NCBI RefSeq assembly: GCF_900070325.1
Contig: NZ_LN879430.1
Location: 360,501 to 424,500, forward strand
Source of the DNA: Herbinix luporum
Lineage (GTDB): Bacteria > Bacillota > Clostridia > Lachnospirales > Lachnospiraceae
DNA length: 64,000 nucleotides
Reading direction: 5' to 3'
In this document: positions 43,707 to 53,551 of the stretch, piece after piece
How the letters are laid out: each line of letters begins with the position of its first letter
Position numbering within the stretch: position 1 is the stretch's first letter
Program-made: the position numbers and the translations under genes
The notes under the pieces: generated by a model
Database searches by the model: none
Seen by the model: the letters and a program-made list of their open reading frames with translations, nothing else
What the model was told of the DNA's origin: nothing

Positions 43707-46265
43707 ATGAAGAACAACCCGGGCAAGAAGACAGCCTTTTCTATGGTACTGGCTTTGCTACTTACATCAATATTCTGGTTTAGTATTGATAAAAGTGCAT
43801 ATGGGGCATCACCCTCCTTTGTGGAAAGCAAGGTTGAGATTATTGGGGAAGATCAAACTTACCAGCTCGAAATAAAGGATAAGGTAGCAGGAAGTAAATA
43901 TAAATGGTCTTCTTCCAATAGCAAGGTTGCCAGGGTATCTAGTAAAGGTATAGTTACTTCAGTGGGTAAGGGAACAGCTACTATAAAATGTAAGATCACA
44001 TACCCCACCAATAAAAGTAAGACTATTAAATGTAAAGTTACTGTAATTATACCTGCAACTAAGATACGGATTAATAATGCCACTGAAGAAAATGGGGCAC
44101 ATATTCTAAAACTAGGAGAAACTTATAATTTTAACAGAGATATTACCCCAAGTAATTCTTCCGATAAAACTTATTGGTCCATAGGCGGAGGCGATCCGGA
44201 ATGCATTAGGGTTGTAAACAGTTCAAACGGCATTGTTGAAGGAACCAAGGCCGGCAAAGTAGTACTGGTAGCTACAGCAGCAAGAAAAGCTACAAAAGCA
44301 GAAGCTAAAAAAAGCATAGTTAACGATGCTATTATAATTGAAGTTGTAAAGCCTTCTGCAACAGTAAATTCTGCCTCTATCATAAGTAATAATGAAATAA
44401 AGGTAGTATTCGACAGTCCTATTGATGAGAAGACTGTAATCGGACAAAATAATATATTACTTGACAGTATAGATATAACATTAAAGCGTAATATAAAAGG
44501 GGTTTTAGCCGGTGATCCCGGTAAGTTAACTGCTAAGCTTTCAGATGATAAAAAGACCCTTATTATTACTTCTTCCAATAGGCTAGAAGGAGAGTACGGA
44601 ATTAATTTTACAAGCAAGATTAAGACTGTAGACGGAGAAGCCATTGAAGAATATTACAAGCAGATAAGATATGAAGATACAATTTTGCCGGAGATTGCAG
44701 ATATAATTTTGGATGATTCCGGAATGATTGTAACAATTGTATTCTCAGAAGCAATAGATTTTTCAGGACTTAAGGTATCAAATGCAGCTATAGTGCCCGG
44801 TTCATCTAGTTCACCGGCTGATCCCTTAACAATTAGTATCCTGAATAATAAAAATAATTATATTCCAAGCCAGGACAAGAAATCCCTTACAATTAATCTG
44901 TCCAATATTGCATATTCGGATTATGACAAGGTATTTACCGTAGTATTATCAGGTATAAAGGATTTGGCAGGGAATGCTCCGGCAAATTATAACTTACCTG
45001 TTTATCTGCGTACTGATACTAGACCAAAGCCTCAAGCAAGACTTATTAGTATTGCAAGAACATCATATAATACCTTGACGGCGATTTTCGACCGTTCAAT
45101 TCAGTATGGAGGCTATGCCACAATTAATAACGGCTCTACTATGGTTGGTATAGTAGATAGCCAAAATCCTAAGAAAGTACATTATACCTTGTCCGAGGCA
45201 GATGCATTAAAAACCGGTATCCAGACTGTATCCTTAATAGGGTGGCAGGCTTATAATGTTGATCCCTCAGACACAACATCTTATAAGCAGCATACAAGGA
45301 CTATTAGTTTCAATGTGGACAAATCAAATCCTGTATTACTTAGTCAGGAATTTGATCCGGAGACTAATATCCTTACCCTTACATACAATAAAGAAGTAGT
45401 CCTATGGTCCGATTCCGGAGTATTTAATGCAAGCTTAGTAACAGTTACCGATGAGATTAGATCCAATTATAATCTTACTTATAGTAAGTTAGCAACAGAT
45501 GATCCTAAAGTAATCAAATTGCAAATCGGTAATATGACCTTAATTGGAAACTATACATTTACCTTAAGCAAGAATTTCGTTATGGATACTTTCAGAAATT
45601 ATAGTACTGAAAGAACAATAACCATCAGTAACAGCGATGGAGTAGACCTAGAGCTTCCGGGACCTTATATGATAAGTCAGTCCACAACTAATCCTAGCCA
45701 GATTTATCTAGACTTTAACGATATGCTAGATATAGAGTCTGCACAGAATGTAACTAACTATGGAATCCCCGGTGTTACAATTATAAGTGCTAAGCTAGAG
45801 AAAAATTCAAAATATGAAGGGGCTAGGGTGGTACTTACCCTTGCGGACGAATCCATAGATATTTCAATGGAAAGACCCATTAAGATTTCCGGTGTTAAAG
45901 GTTATAACGGAATATATGGTCCTATAATAGATTATACCAGCAATGTATATCTAAGAGATAATAAGAAGCCTTATTATGTAGGTCCTCCAGTATTTGATAA
46001 GAATAAGCCTAATGAAATCAGACTAAGATTCAGTGAGGAAATCACCGGTTCAATGGTAGTTAAGGTTACCCAGTTAGGCACTTATTCATATGTGATAGGT
46101 AATAGTGTAAGTGTATCCGGTTCTGAAGTTATTATAACTTTAAATACTATACCGGATAGAAATGCATACTTAAGGATAGAGATTATTGATAATAAGATTC
46201 TTGACTTAAGCGGTAACCAATCATCACCTATGAGTACACAAGTAGGGGTAGTGGCCCAATACTAA
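43707..46265 (+). CDS. Large secreted protein with Ig-like (BIG2 and SbsA-type) domains
   Basis: An 852-residue exported protein. The signal peptide spans about 1-33, ending SAYGA-S. A bacterial Ig-like BIG2 domain follows at about 38-112 (KYKWSSSNSKVARVSSKGIV is its signature). At least five later repeats of about 100 residues each contain a phrase like VVFSEAI or LTYNKEV, typical of SbsA/Big_5-type Ig-like domains. No anchor motif or catalytic residue is seen. It probably forms part of the cell-surface layer or an extracellular scaffold. A strong terminator follows. Confidence 0.75.
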   Translation: MKNNPGKKTAFSMVLALLLTSIFWFSIDKSAYGASPSFVESKVEIIGEDQTYQLEIKDKVAGSKYKWSSSNSKVARVSSKGIVTSVGKGTATIKCKITYPTNKSKTIKCKVTVIIPATKIRINNATEENGAHILKLGETYNFNRDITPSNSSDKTYWSIGGGDPECIRVVNSSNGIVEGTKAGKVVLVATAARKATKAEAKKSIVNDAIIIEVVKPSATVNSASIISNNEIKVVFDSPIDEKTVIGQNNILLDSIDITLKRNIKGVLAGDPGKLTAKLSDDKKTLIITSSNRLEGEYGINFTSKIKTVDGEAIEEYYKQIRYEDTILPEIADIILDDSGMIVTIVFSEAIDFSGLKVSNAAIVPGSSSSPADPLTISILNNKNNYIPSQDKKSLTINLSNIAYSDYDKVFTVVLSGIKDLAGNAPANYNLPVYLRTDTRPKPQARLISIARTSYNTLTAIFDRSIQYGGYATINNGSTMVGIVDSQNPKKVHYTLSEADALKTGIQTVSLIGWQAYNVDPSDTTSYKQHTRTISFNVDKSNPVLLSQEFDPETNILTLTYNKEVVLWSDSGVFNASLVTVTDEIRSNYNLTYSKLATDDPKVIKLQIGNMTLIGNYTFTLSKNFVMDTFRNYSTERTITISNSDGVDLELPGPYMISQSTTNPSQIYLDFNDMLDIESAQNVTNYGIPGVTIISAKLEKNSKYEGARVVLTLADESIDISMERPIKISGVKGYNGIYGPIIDYTSNVYLRDNKKPYYVGPPVFDKNKPNEIRLRFSEEITGSMVVKVTQLGTYSYVIGNSVSVSGSEVIITLNTIPDRNAYLRIEIIDNKILDLSGNQSSPMSTQVGVVAQY

Positions 46266-46292
46266 ATTATATATTTATACATAATAAAAGAG

Positions 46293-46337
46293 GCTGTCGC
46301 TTTTACGATTTTAAAATCGTGAAGCGACAGCTTTTTT
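46293..46337 (+). terminator. Strong rho-independent terminator
   Basis: A near-perfect stem pairs 46293-46311 with 46313-46331 (GCTGTCGCTT at its base) and is followed by six T residues. Confidence 0.92.
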
Positions 46338-46461
46338 GGTAAATAAAAATAGTGTTAATATGTTTAATATTTAGAACAATTAAACGTATTGACACCCATA
46401 ATTTTACATGTAATAATATGTAACAAAATAACATAGGTTATCACTTTTGCTTTTAAGATAA

Positions 46462-46617
46462 TTATCTTTGGATGAGAACCAATGCATTAATCGCATTGAG
46501 CTTTTTAAAAAGGTTAATCAAGAAAGAAATGTATCAATTATAATGGTTACTCACAGCGACAGAACGCTAAAGTACTGCAACAAAGTAATCAGAATTTCGG
46601 ATGGGAGAATTGTCTAG
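46462..46617 (+). pseudogene. Remnant of an ABC transporter ATPase (3' end)
   Basis: The frame that ends at TAG 46615-46617 reads IELFKKVNQERNVSIIMVTH, then SDRTLKYCNKVIRISDGRIV. This is the H-loop and C-terminal end of a LolD/MacB-type ATPase. Upstream, pieces like the Walker B end (DE, then P in another frame) appear in shifted frames, and a TAA stands at 46459-46461. No start or P-loop exists. It is a decayed fragment in an otherwise empty 417-bp gap (46266-46682) that also holds two terminators. Confidence 0.75.
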
Positions 46618-46637
46618 TGATATATAAAATATATAAA

Positions 46638-46668
46638 GAAAAAACGCCATGTATCTTTGATACACGGC
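46638..46668 (-). terminator. Rho-independent terminator of the hydrogenase-like gene
   Basis: Read on the minus strand, a 10-bp stem (46659-46668 with 46646-46655) with a 3-nt loop is followed by a run of T (plus-strand A residues 46638-46644). Confidence 0.85.
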
Positions 46669-46682
46669 AATGTTAATGTTAA

Positions 46683-47939
46683 TCACTTTTTAGTGTTTGA
46701 TAAAAAGTTTCTGGTAAATATATCACTTTCATCGAGCAGACTGTCTATAGTTTCAAATCCCAGTTGCTTTAAAAGTTCAATTACATAAGGGTTATCTATT
46801 GGTGTAGGATATGCGGCGGCCTTGCCATACTCTTCTACATTTTTCCTTCCCTCTTTATGGGGAATTAAAGCTTTTGGTCCTCCAACACATCCTCCCTCAC
46901 AACCCATTCCTTCATAAAAATTAGCTGTTGTTTTCCCTGCAAGTATATCTTTAATCAAATCCCTGCAAGCTTTTACACCATCTGCCTTTTGGGTTTGTAA
47001 AGTTATTTCTCTGTTGGGGTTTATTCTTTCTAAGGTTAGCTTAACCGCTTCGCTTACACCGCCGGTATGGGCATATATTCTACCTGCTCTTGAGGAATGA
47101 TCTTTCTCGCTTTCCTCCATTTTGGCAGGATCAATCTCCATAATATTAAAGATATCCTGAACTTCCTGGAAAGTTAGTACATAGTCAATGGCACCTGCTA
47201 TATCCTTGTCTCTGGCTTCTGCTTTTTTGGCTAAACAAGGCCCAACAAATACTGTAAGGGCGTCGGGATATAAGGTTTTTACTGCCCGGCCGCTGGCTAT
47301 CATAGGTGATACAGAAGGGGGGACATGGGGAATTAAATCATTGTAAATATTTTTTATCCAAGCAATCCAAACGGGGCAGCAGCAGCTGGTAAGTTGAAAA
47401 TCCTCCTTAGTATTTATATTGCGGTCAAATTCTAAGGCTTCCTTAAGGGTTAAGATATCTGCAAATAAAGCTACCTCTAACATGCCGTCAAAGCCAATCT
47501 TTTTAAAGGCAGTTCTAAGTTTACCCGGTGTTACATCTTTAAATTGTCCTAAAAAGGCAGGGGCAATTAGAGCATAGGATAATCCTTTATGGGAGCGGAG
47601 AGCCCGTAAGACTGAAATAGCATCCTTACTTGCTGTTAGTCTTTTGGCACGACATTCTTGAATACAATAGGAGCATCCTGCACAAGCTGCTTCGTCTACC
47701 TGTAATTGGCCACTTTCATCTGGGAAAATGGCATGGAAAGGACATACCTTAACACAATGCCTATCATCCTTGGGACACTCACAGCTTTTAGTAGACCAAA
47801 CTAAGGAATGTTTTTTGGGGTTAAGCAGGCAGTCTAGCTGATGGGCATCGAAGGCATCAAGATTTTCAATATATTCTTCTTCCCGGTTATCTATGGTAGC
47901 TTTTAATAGTTCTTCATATAACTCATCAAATCTTTTCAT
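46683..47939 (-). CDS. [FeFe]-hydrogenase-like iron-sulfur protein
   Basis: A 418-residue cytoplasmic protein with GAGGTG before its ATG. Two [4Fe-4S] motifs lie at about 52-100 (CPKDDRHCVKVCPFHAI and CAGCSYCIQEC). The hydrogenase domain carries L1 as TSCCCPVW near 189, L2 as GPCLAKK near 237 and L3 as GMGCEGGCVGG near 352. All four cluster-binding Cys positions remain. L1 and L3 differ from the classic catalytic forms (TSCCPAW and MACPGGC). It may be a sensory or bifurcation-accessory type and not the main hydrogen producer. It stands alone with its own terminator. Confidence 0.8.
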   Translation of the reverse strand: MKRFDELYEELLKATIDNREEEYIENLDAFDAHQLDCLLNPKKHSLVWSTKSCECPKDDRHCVKVCPFHAIFPDESGQLQVDEAACAGCSYCIQECRAKRLTASKDAISVLRALRSHKGLSYALIAPAFLGQFKDVTPGKLRTAFKKIGFDGMLEVALFADILTLKEALEFDRNINTKEDFQLTSCCCPVWIAWIKNIYNDLIPHVPPSVSPMIASGRAVKTLYPDALTVFVGPCLAKKAEARDKDIAGAIDYVLTFQEVQDIFNIMEIDPAKMEESEKDHSSRAGRIYAHTGGVSEAVKLTLERINPNREITLQTQKADGVKACRDLIKDILAGKTTANFYEGMGCEGGCVGGPKALIPHKEGRKNVEEYGKAAAYPTPIDNPYVIELLKQLGFETIDSLLDESDIFTRNFLSNTKK

Positions 47940-48110
47940 TTATACACCTCGAACTAGTATTATTGAACTATTATCTGCAAAACATCCTGCAATATTCCAA
48001 TTTTTCCTTTACTATAAACTTTTTTTGTCTTATAATTGGCATAGGATTTTCATATAAATACAATTGTAACTTAAGATCAAGTATATTTATAAGGTATATG
48101 GAGAAGAACA

Positions 48111-48623
48111 TTGAAGAAAATTAATAAGAAGTGGATTAAACTGGCGGCTTGGCTTGCTTTTTATATATATATTTTAATGTTATCATATTTTTTGTTTTTT
48201 AGTGAACGTTATGGAAGATATATGGTTACTAAGAAATATAATTTGCAGCTGTTTAAGGAAATAAAACGCTTTATTAAATATAGGGAGTATATTGGTTTTG
48301 AGGGATTTGTAGTAAATATTGTAGGAAATGTTCTAGCCTTTTCTCCTTATGGATTTTTTCTTCCATTACTAAATAATAAGTATCGTAAATTTTATATTAT
48401 TACAATCTTAAGTATATTCTTTAGTCTGGCAGTTGAAACCTCCCAATTGTTATTAGAAGTGGGAGTTTTTGATGTTGATGATATTTTGATGAATTCTATC
48501 GGTGGAATTGTAGGCTATATTATATTTGTCATTGCCTATTCCCTATATAAAAAAAATGATAAAATTAAAGAGGAAGAGACAAGTAATATGCAGGAGGATG
48601 GAGAGGAAAGGGAGACAGTATGA
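48111..48623 (+). CDS. VanZ-like membrane protein
   Basis: A 170-residue protein that starts with TTG 48111 (GGAGAAG upstream). It has four membrane helices and the VanZ family layout, with NIVGNVLAFSPYGFFLPLL near 82 and ETSQLLLEVGVFDVDDILMN near 117. The founder VanZ gives low-level teicoplanin resistance; most family members have no known role. The gene overlaps the next by 4 bp (ATGA). Confidence 0.85.
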   Translation: MKKINKKWIKLAAWLAFYIYILMLSYFLFFSERYGRYMVTKKYNLQLFKEIKRFIKYREYIGFEGFVVNIVGNVLAFSPYGFFLPLLNNKYRKFYIITILSIFFSLAVETSQLLLEVGVFDVDDILMNSIGGIVGYIIFVIAYSLYKKNDKIKEEETSNMQEDGEERETV

Positions 48624-48955
48624 ATTTGGGCTTTTTTAAAAGAAGAGACACTATACAATTTTCCGGAAGAAGGCATACTCAATTAGGTATTTTGTCTGCT
48701 GTTATAGGATTAGCTGTTGTGGCCGGTTTTATTGCAGTAAGCATAATTTCAGGGATTAATAAAGGCCAGGCAGGTATTATTATAGGTGTTGTGGGCCTTT
48801 TATTATTTGCCTTATCTATCACAGGCTTTGTTTTTTCATACAGGGCAATAAAGCAAAGGGATATATATTATAGATTTCCCATGATTGGCTTAATCAGTAA
48901 TGGTATTATGATGATAGTATTGATGATACTTTATATAATAGGCATTGTAGTATAA
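48620..48955 (+). CDS. Small membrane protein of unknown function
   Basis: A 111-residue protein with three hydrophobic segments (about 25-47, 52-75 and 88-110). A short basic start precedes them, with many Arg residues in FKRRDTIQFSGRRH. Similar small proteins occur beside M29 peptidase genes in Lachnospiraceae (DUF6142-like), and the M29 gene follows here. It is translationally coupled to the VanZ gene by an ATGA overlap. No catalytic residues are visible. Confidence 0.7.
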   Translation: MNLGFFKRRDTIQFSGRRHTQLGILSAVIGLAVVAGFIAVSIISGINKGQAGIIIGVVGLLLFALSITGFVFSYRAIKQRDIYYRFPMIGLISNGIMMIVLMILYIIGIVV

Positions 48956-49002
48956 ATAATGTATAATAATTATAAATAAAATACAGTAGATTGGAGATGT
49001 AT

Positions 49003-51081
49003 ATGGATATTATGAATTTATCAAAAGAAGAAATGAAGTCAGTATTAGAAAGATATGAATTGGCTATGGAGCGAATCCGTGAGATAGAGAGGGAAGAGGA
49101 AGTTAGAATGCCCTTAAGGGATTATTTTCAAAAAGTATCTGCATTTCTTATTTTACTTGATGATGTGGCACAGAAGGTTAGGGACGGTTCATACCTTAAG
49201 CTTTCCCTTAAGGAGCTTCAGGCTGTGAATCGTTCTCTTTATAATGATATTATTGAAGATAATTATCTTGAAAGTTATGCAAATCCCACTTATGCATGTA
49301 AAAAACTTGGCAAAAGGTATGGTAAGCTTTTGTCTTTTTTGTATACGGAGCTTAGGGCTTTAATTGTATTTGCCTTTGAAAAGCAGTTATATCTTCATAC
49401 TATATATCTAGAGCTTTTTATTCAAGTATATGGACTTATCAGGTGGGAAGATGAATTTTCCTTTAAAGATATTAAAAGGGCAATCCATGATTTTATGTAT
49501 GATTACTGTGATGTAATTATAGATTACAGAACAAAAGAAACATCTGATCCGGCTTATTCTTTTGCAAAGGATATTATAATGGAAGCTGATTTAAGTGACC
49601 TTAGATATTTGTATCGGTTTGGAGACTATATTTCAGAAAATGAATTAAAAACAGCAGAATTTATAAATAGCCTGCCCGAAGAGCAGATTAAGTCCATGGC
49701 TGATACCTTTACATCCGGTTTTGAACGGGGCTTTCTTGTAGCGGGGCTTGATCTTAGTATAAAAAATAATGTAAATATCAGATATCAAATTGGATTTGAG
49801 AGGGTAGTGCGCCAGGCAGTAAAGAATTTTATGCAATTAGGCCTAGAACCTATAATTTTTAGGGCTGCTTACCTGGCCCTTAATAAAAAGCAGCATTTAA
49901 AGATTGGATATCATGCTTCATCACCTAATAAACAGTATGAATATGACCACCGTTTTGATATAGGAATCTTTCTTGATAAGGGACTAAAAAATAGGATGAT
50001 AGAATCAAGGAAGGCTTCCTTAGAAAAGATAAAACATATTACACAAAATTATGCAGGCCCTGCCCTTATAGAGGTCTTTGGTGAGGAGTTATTTGCACCG
50101 GAAGATAAGGCAGAAGCCATTAAGCTTAATAAGCTTCAGCAAAAGCTTATGACCCAATATTATAATGATGAGAAATTATTATCTAAGGAATATCTTAAGT
50201 TGGAGGAAATATCCTTTACCATTATATCTTATCCGATTCCTGAAATCGGCGAGGATTTTGAAGATATATTTGCCGATACTATTAAGGTAAATACTTTAGA
50301 TAATGATACTTATACTAAGATTCAGCAGTCTATAATTGATACCTTGGATAAGGGTGAGTATGTTAGGATTTTAGGAAAAGGCAAAAACCGTACAAATATG
50401 ATGGTAAAACTTCAGCCTTTAAAGGATGGGGATAAAGAAACTAATTTTGAAAATTGTGTAGCCGATGTTAATATCCCGGTGGGAGAAGTTTTTACATCTC
50501 CACAGCTTTCCGGAACCCATGGAATATTACATGTTCCCTTGGTTTATCTTAATGATTTGGCATATTATGATTTGGAATTGGTATTTGAAGATGGACGGAT
50601 TGTGGATTATTCCTGTAAAAATTACGATGACCTGGATAAAAACAAAAGTTTTATTAAGGAAAACTTATTATACAATCATGAGACCCTGCCCCTTGGGGAA
50701 TTTGCCATCGGAACTAATACTACGGCTTATATGATGGGCAAAAAATATGATATTGCTCCCAAACTTCCTATCTTGATAGCGGAAAAGACCGGTCCTCATT
50801 TTGCTGTCGGTGATACCTGCTATTCTATGAGGGAGGATTTAAAAGTTTACAATCCTGACGGAAAGGAAATTATAGCAAGGGATAATGAATATTCCTTACT
50901 TAGAAAAACTAATCCTTCTAAGGCTTATTTTAATTGTCATACGGATATAACTCTTCCTTATGATGAAATTATGGAGATTTCTGCTGTACTTTCTGATGGT
51001 TCTACAATACCTATTATAAAGGATTCTAGGTTTGTACTAGAAGGTACTAAGTTACTAAATGAAGCTTTTGACATGAAATAA
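49003..51081 (+). CDS. M29-family metallo-aminopeptidase with long N-terminal extension
   Basis: ATG 49003 follows TTGGAGATG; a TTG at 48991 overlaps that site. The protein is about 692 residues, while classic M29 aminopeptidases are about 370-410. The C-terminal half keeps the metal and catalytic residues: Glu in GEVFTSP near 493, Glu in GEFAIGTN near 565, His in GPHFAVG near 597, Tyr in CYS near 604 and HTDI near 645. The first 280 residues are helical and unlike known M29 members. It should release N-terminal residues from peptides in the cytoplasm. The role of the extension is unknown. Confidence 0.85.
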   Translation: MDIMNLSKEEMKSVLERYELAMERIREIEREEEVRMPLRDYFQKVSAFLILLDDVAQKVRDGSYLKLSLKELQAVNRSLYNDIIEDNYLESYANPTYACKKLGKRYGKLLSFLYTELRALIVFAFEKQLYLHTIYLELFIQVYGLIRWEDEFSFKDIKRAIHDFMYDYCDVIIDYRTKETSDPAYSFAKDIIMEADLSDLRYLYRFGDYISENELKTAEFINSLPEEQIKSMADTFTSGFERGFLVAGLDLSIKNNVNIRYQIGFERVVRQAVKNFMQLGLEPIIFRAAYLALNKKQHLKIGYHASSPNKQYEYDHRFDIGIFLDKGLKNRMIESRKASLEKIKHITQNYAGPALIEVFGEELFAPEDKAEAIKLNKLQQKLMTQYYNDEKLLSKEYLKLEEISFTIISYPIPEIGEDFEDIFADTIKVNTLDNDTYTKIQQSIIDTLDKGEYVRILGKGKNRTNMMVKLQPLKDGDKETNFENCVADVNIPVGEVFTSPQLSGTHGILHVPLVYLNDLAYYDLELVFEDGRIVDYSCKNYDDLDKNKSFIKENLLYNHETLPLGEFAIGTNTTAYMMGKKYDIAPKLPILIAEKTGPHFAVGDTCYSMREDLKVYNPDGKEIIARDNEYSLLRKTNPSKAYFNCHTDITLPYDEIMEISAVLSDGSTIPIIKDSRFVLEGTKLLNEAFDMK

Positions 51082-51091
51082 AGGAGGCTAC

Positions 51092-51805
51092 ATGCTAAGA
51101 ATTGTTGACTTTTCTAAGACTTATAAGGGCGGTAAAAAAGCAGTAGACGGATTAAATTTAGAGATAAATAGTGGGGATATTTTTGGTTTTATCGGCCATA
51201 ATGGAGCCGGTAAGACCACTACCATCCGTGCTATGGCCGGGGTTTTGGATTTTGATGAAGGGGATATTCTAATCGATGGGATTTCTATAAAAAAAGATCC
51301 GGTAAAATGTAAGAAAGTAACGGCTTATATTCCTGATAATCCTAATTTGTATGAACATTTAACCGGTATAGCTTATCTAAACTTTATCGGTGATATATAT
51401 GAAGTAGCCTCATCAGACCGGGAGAAGGCTATAGAAAAATATGCACAGGCCTTGGAATTAACAGCTAATTTAGGAGATTCCATTGCCTCCTATTCCCATG
51501 GAATGAAACAGAAGCTGGCTATCATATCTGCACTTATACATAAGCCAAAGCTTTTAATCTTAGACGAACCTTTTGTGGGATTAGATCCTAAAGCCTCCCA
51601 TACCTTAAAAAACATTATGGTGGACTTGTGTAAAGAAGGCAGTGCCATATTCTTCTCCACCCATGTTCTGGAGGTGGCTGAAAAGCTCTGCAATAAAATA
51701 GGTATAATTAAAGGCGGAAAGTTGGCTGCCTTTGGACCTACCCAACAAGTTATAGGGGATTCTAGTTTGGAGAATGTTTTTATGGATCTTATTGAGACTA
51801 ATTAG
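51092..51805 (+). CDS. ABC-2 type transporter ATP-binding protein
   Basis: A 237-residue ATPase with Walker A GHNGAGKTT near 36, a signature region SYSHGMKQKLAI near 134 and Walker B LLILDEPFVG. The signature is SHGMKQ, common in ABC-2 exporters. It starts 10 bp after the M29 gene behind AAAGGAGG and is followed after 24 bp by its permease. Confidence 0.92.
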   Translation: MLRIVDFSKTYKGGKKAVDGLNLEINSGDIFGFIGHNGAGKTTTIRAMAGVLDFDEGDILIDGISIKKDPVKCKKVTAYIPDNPNLYEHLTGIAYLNFIGDIYEVASSDREKAIEKYAQALELTANLGDSIASYSHGMKQKLAIISALIHKPKLLILDEPFVGLDPKASHTLKNIMVDLCKEGSAIFFSTHVLEVAEKLCNKIGIIKGGKLAAFGPTQQVIGDSSLENVFMDLIETN

Positions 51806-51829
51806 CTTTAAGAAAGGTTTGGTGTATAG

Positions 51830-53401
51830 ATGAAGCAAGTATGGCGTTTGGTAAGTGTTCAGTTATGGGCCATGCTAGGTAGTATGTTTGCCATAGGGGA
51901 AATGAGAAAGAAAAAAACTAGGGTCTTATATGTAGGTTTTACCTTTTTTGCTTTGATTATGAGCATGGTTTCTTTCTTTTACGGATATTCTATGGGATTA
52001 AGCTTAAAGCAGTTTAACAGTATTGAAATTATGCCTTCATTATTTATGGCTCTTACCAGTATGGCTGTATTATTTACAACAATCTATAAGGTTAAAGGCA
52101 CCCTCTTTGGTTTTGAGGATTATGACATGGTAATGTCTCTGCCCATAAGTACCGGTAAGATTGTTGCCAGTAGGATTATTCTTTTATATTCTATTAACTT
52201 GGTATTTGTATTAATTGTAATAATACCAATGATGGTAGCCTACGGTATACTGGTTAGACCTTCAGTAGGATTTTATATTTTCAATGTATTGACGGTATTT
52301 TTTATACCTTTAATTCCCATAATTATTGCTACATTTTTTGGTACAGTAATTACTTATATTTCAATGGGTTTTAGGTATAGTAATATAATATATATGGTTT
52401 TTACCTTTATATTTTTAATCGGAATAATGATTTCCCCTTATATACTGGCGGATTCTCAGCAAGTATTGGTAGAACTAGGTAAGTACTTATCTAAGCAGAT
52501 TAATACAATTTACCCCTTGGCCGGTCTTTATTTTGAGGCAGTTATTAATCTAGATTTTTGGTCCTTGCTTATATTTATTGCTATATCGGTTATTGCATTT
52601 ATTCTATTCTCCTTACTGGTAGGTAAGGTGTTTGTAAAAATCAATACCACAATTATGACCGGAAGATATAAGGGTAATTATAAATTAGGTAAATTAAAGA
52701 GCAACAAGCCTCTTACAGCCCTATATCGGAAAGAATTAAAACGTTATTTTTCATCACCGGTCTATGTGATGAATACAGGATTTGGTATTGCTATTATGTT
52801 TATTGGAGCCATAGCCCTGCCCTTTGTTAATCTTAATGATTTGGCAGCAGAAATGCAGATGATGGGGGATTTACATGATTTTGTACCGATTTTTATAACA
52901 TTTTGTATTGCTACATCCTGTACTACTATGGCTTCCATATCAATGGAAGGTAAAAACATATGGATAGTAAAAAGTATTCCGGTATCTGTAATTACGGTAT
53001 TTGCTTCTAAGATATTAGTTAATTTGACTATTCTTAGTCCCGTGATACCGGCTACAATACTTATAATTATTACTTTAAAAATTCCTTTTATTAAAGGGCT
53101 TTTGATTCTTCTTACTGCAGTTTCCTTTTCTGTATTTATATCTATGTATGGATTAATGATAAATTTGAATTTTCCCAATCTGCAATGGTCTAGTGAAACT
53201 GTAGTGGTAAAACAAAGCACGGCCTCTATGATTTCTGTGTTTTCCGGATTAGGCCTCTTAGCTTTACAATATTTTCTATGGATTTATACAGGTAATTATA
53301 TGGTAGCTGCTCTTGTTTTTATATGTATTTTGTGGCTGCTTAACCTTGTTATATATAAAATATTAACTGGCAAGGGAAGGAAGCAATTTGAAAGTTTATA
53401 G
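51830..53401 (+). CDS. ABC-2 type transporter permease
   Basis: A 523-residue membrane protein with about 12 hydrophobic segments. It matches the large permeases of putative ABC-2 exporters and follows its ATPase partner directly. The exported compound is not known. The N-terminus holds a short amphipathic start, then two helices at about 35-85, and the remaining helices fill 115-515. Confidence 0.85.
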   Translation: MKQVWRLVSVQLWAMLGSMFAIGEMRKKKTRVLYVGFTFFALIMSMVSFFYGYSMGLSLKQFNSIEIMPSLFMALTSMAVLFTTIYKVKGTLFGFEDYDMVMSLPISTGKIVASRIILLYSINLVFVLIVIIPMMVAYGILVRPSVGFYIFNVLTVFFIPLIPIIIATFFGTVITYISMGFRYSNIIYMVFTFIFLIGIMISPYILADSQQVLVELGKYLSKQINTIYPLAGLYFEAVINLDFWSLLIFIAISVIAFILFSLLVGKVFVKINTTIMTGRYKGNYKLGKLKSNKPLTALYRKELKRYFSSPVYVMNTGFGIAIMFIGAIALPFVNLNDLAAEMQMMGDLHDFVPIFITFCIATSCTTMASISMEGKNIWIVKSIPVSVITVFASKILVNLTILSPVIPATILIIITLKIPFIKGLLILLTAVSFSVFISMYGLMINLNFPNLQWSSETVVVKQSTASMISVFSGLGLLALQYFLWIYTGNYMVAALVFICILWLLNLVIYKILTGKGRKQFESL

Positions 53402-53551
53402 GAAAAAGATGAAAAATACTTATAAATAGGACATACTTATAAGGAAAGCTTATAAAAAGGATAAGATTTTTTTTCTGAAAGATTCTCTTAGGTATGCTAG
53501 AATGTTGGCAGGTAGATATTGTGGCCCTTGAATTAATATTAGGAGGTTATT

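Noticed and set aside
44171-44644. Minus-strand open frame of 157 codons inside the Ig-like protein gene
   Set aside because: It is antisense to a well-supported gene with a signal peptide and domains, and its hydrophobic reading follows from the opposite codons.
53402-53551. Purine riboswitch before purM
   Set aside because: No paired stems with the conserved loop bases of the purine aptamer could be found; only AT-rich sequence and a normal ribosome site are present.
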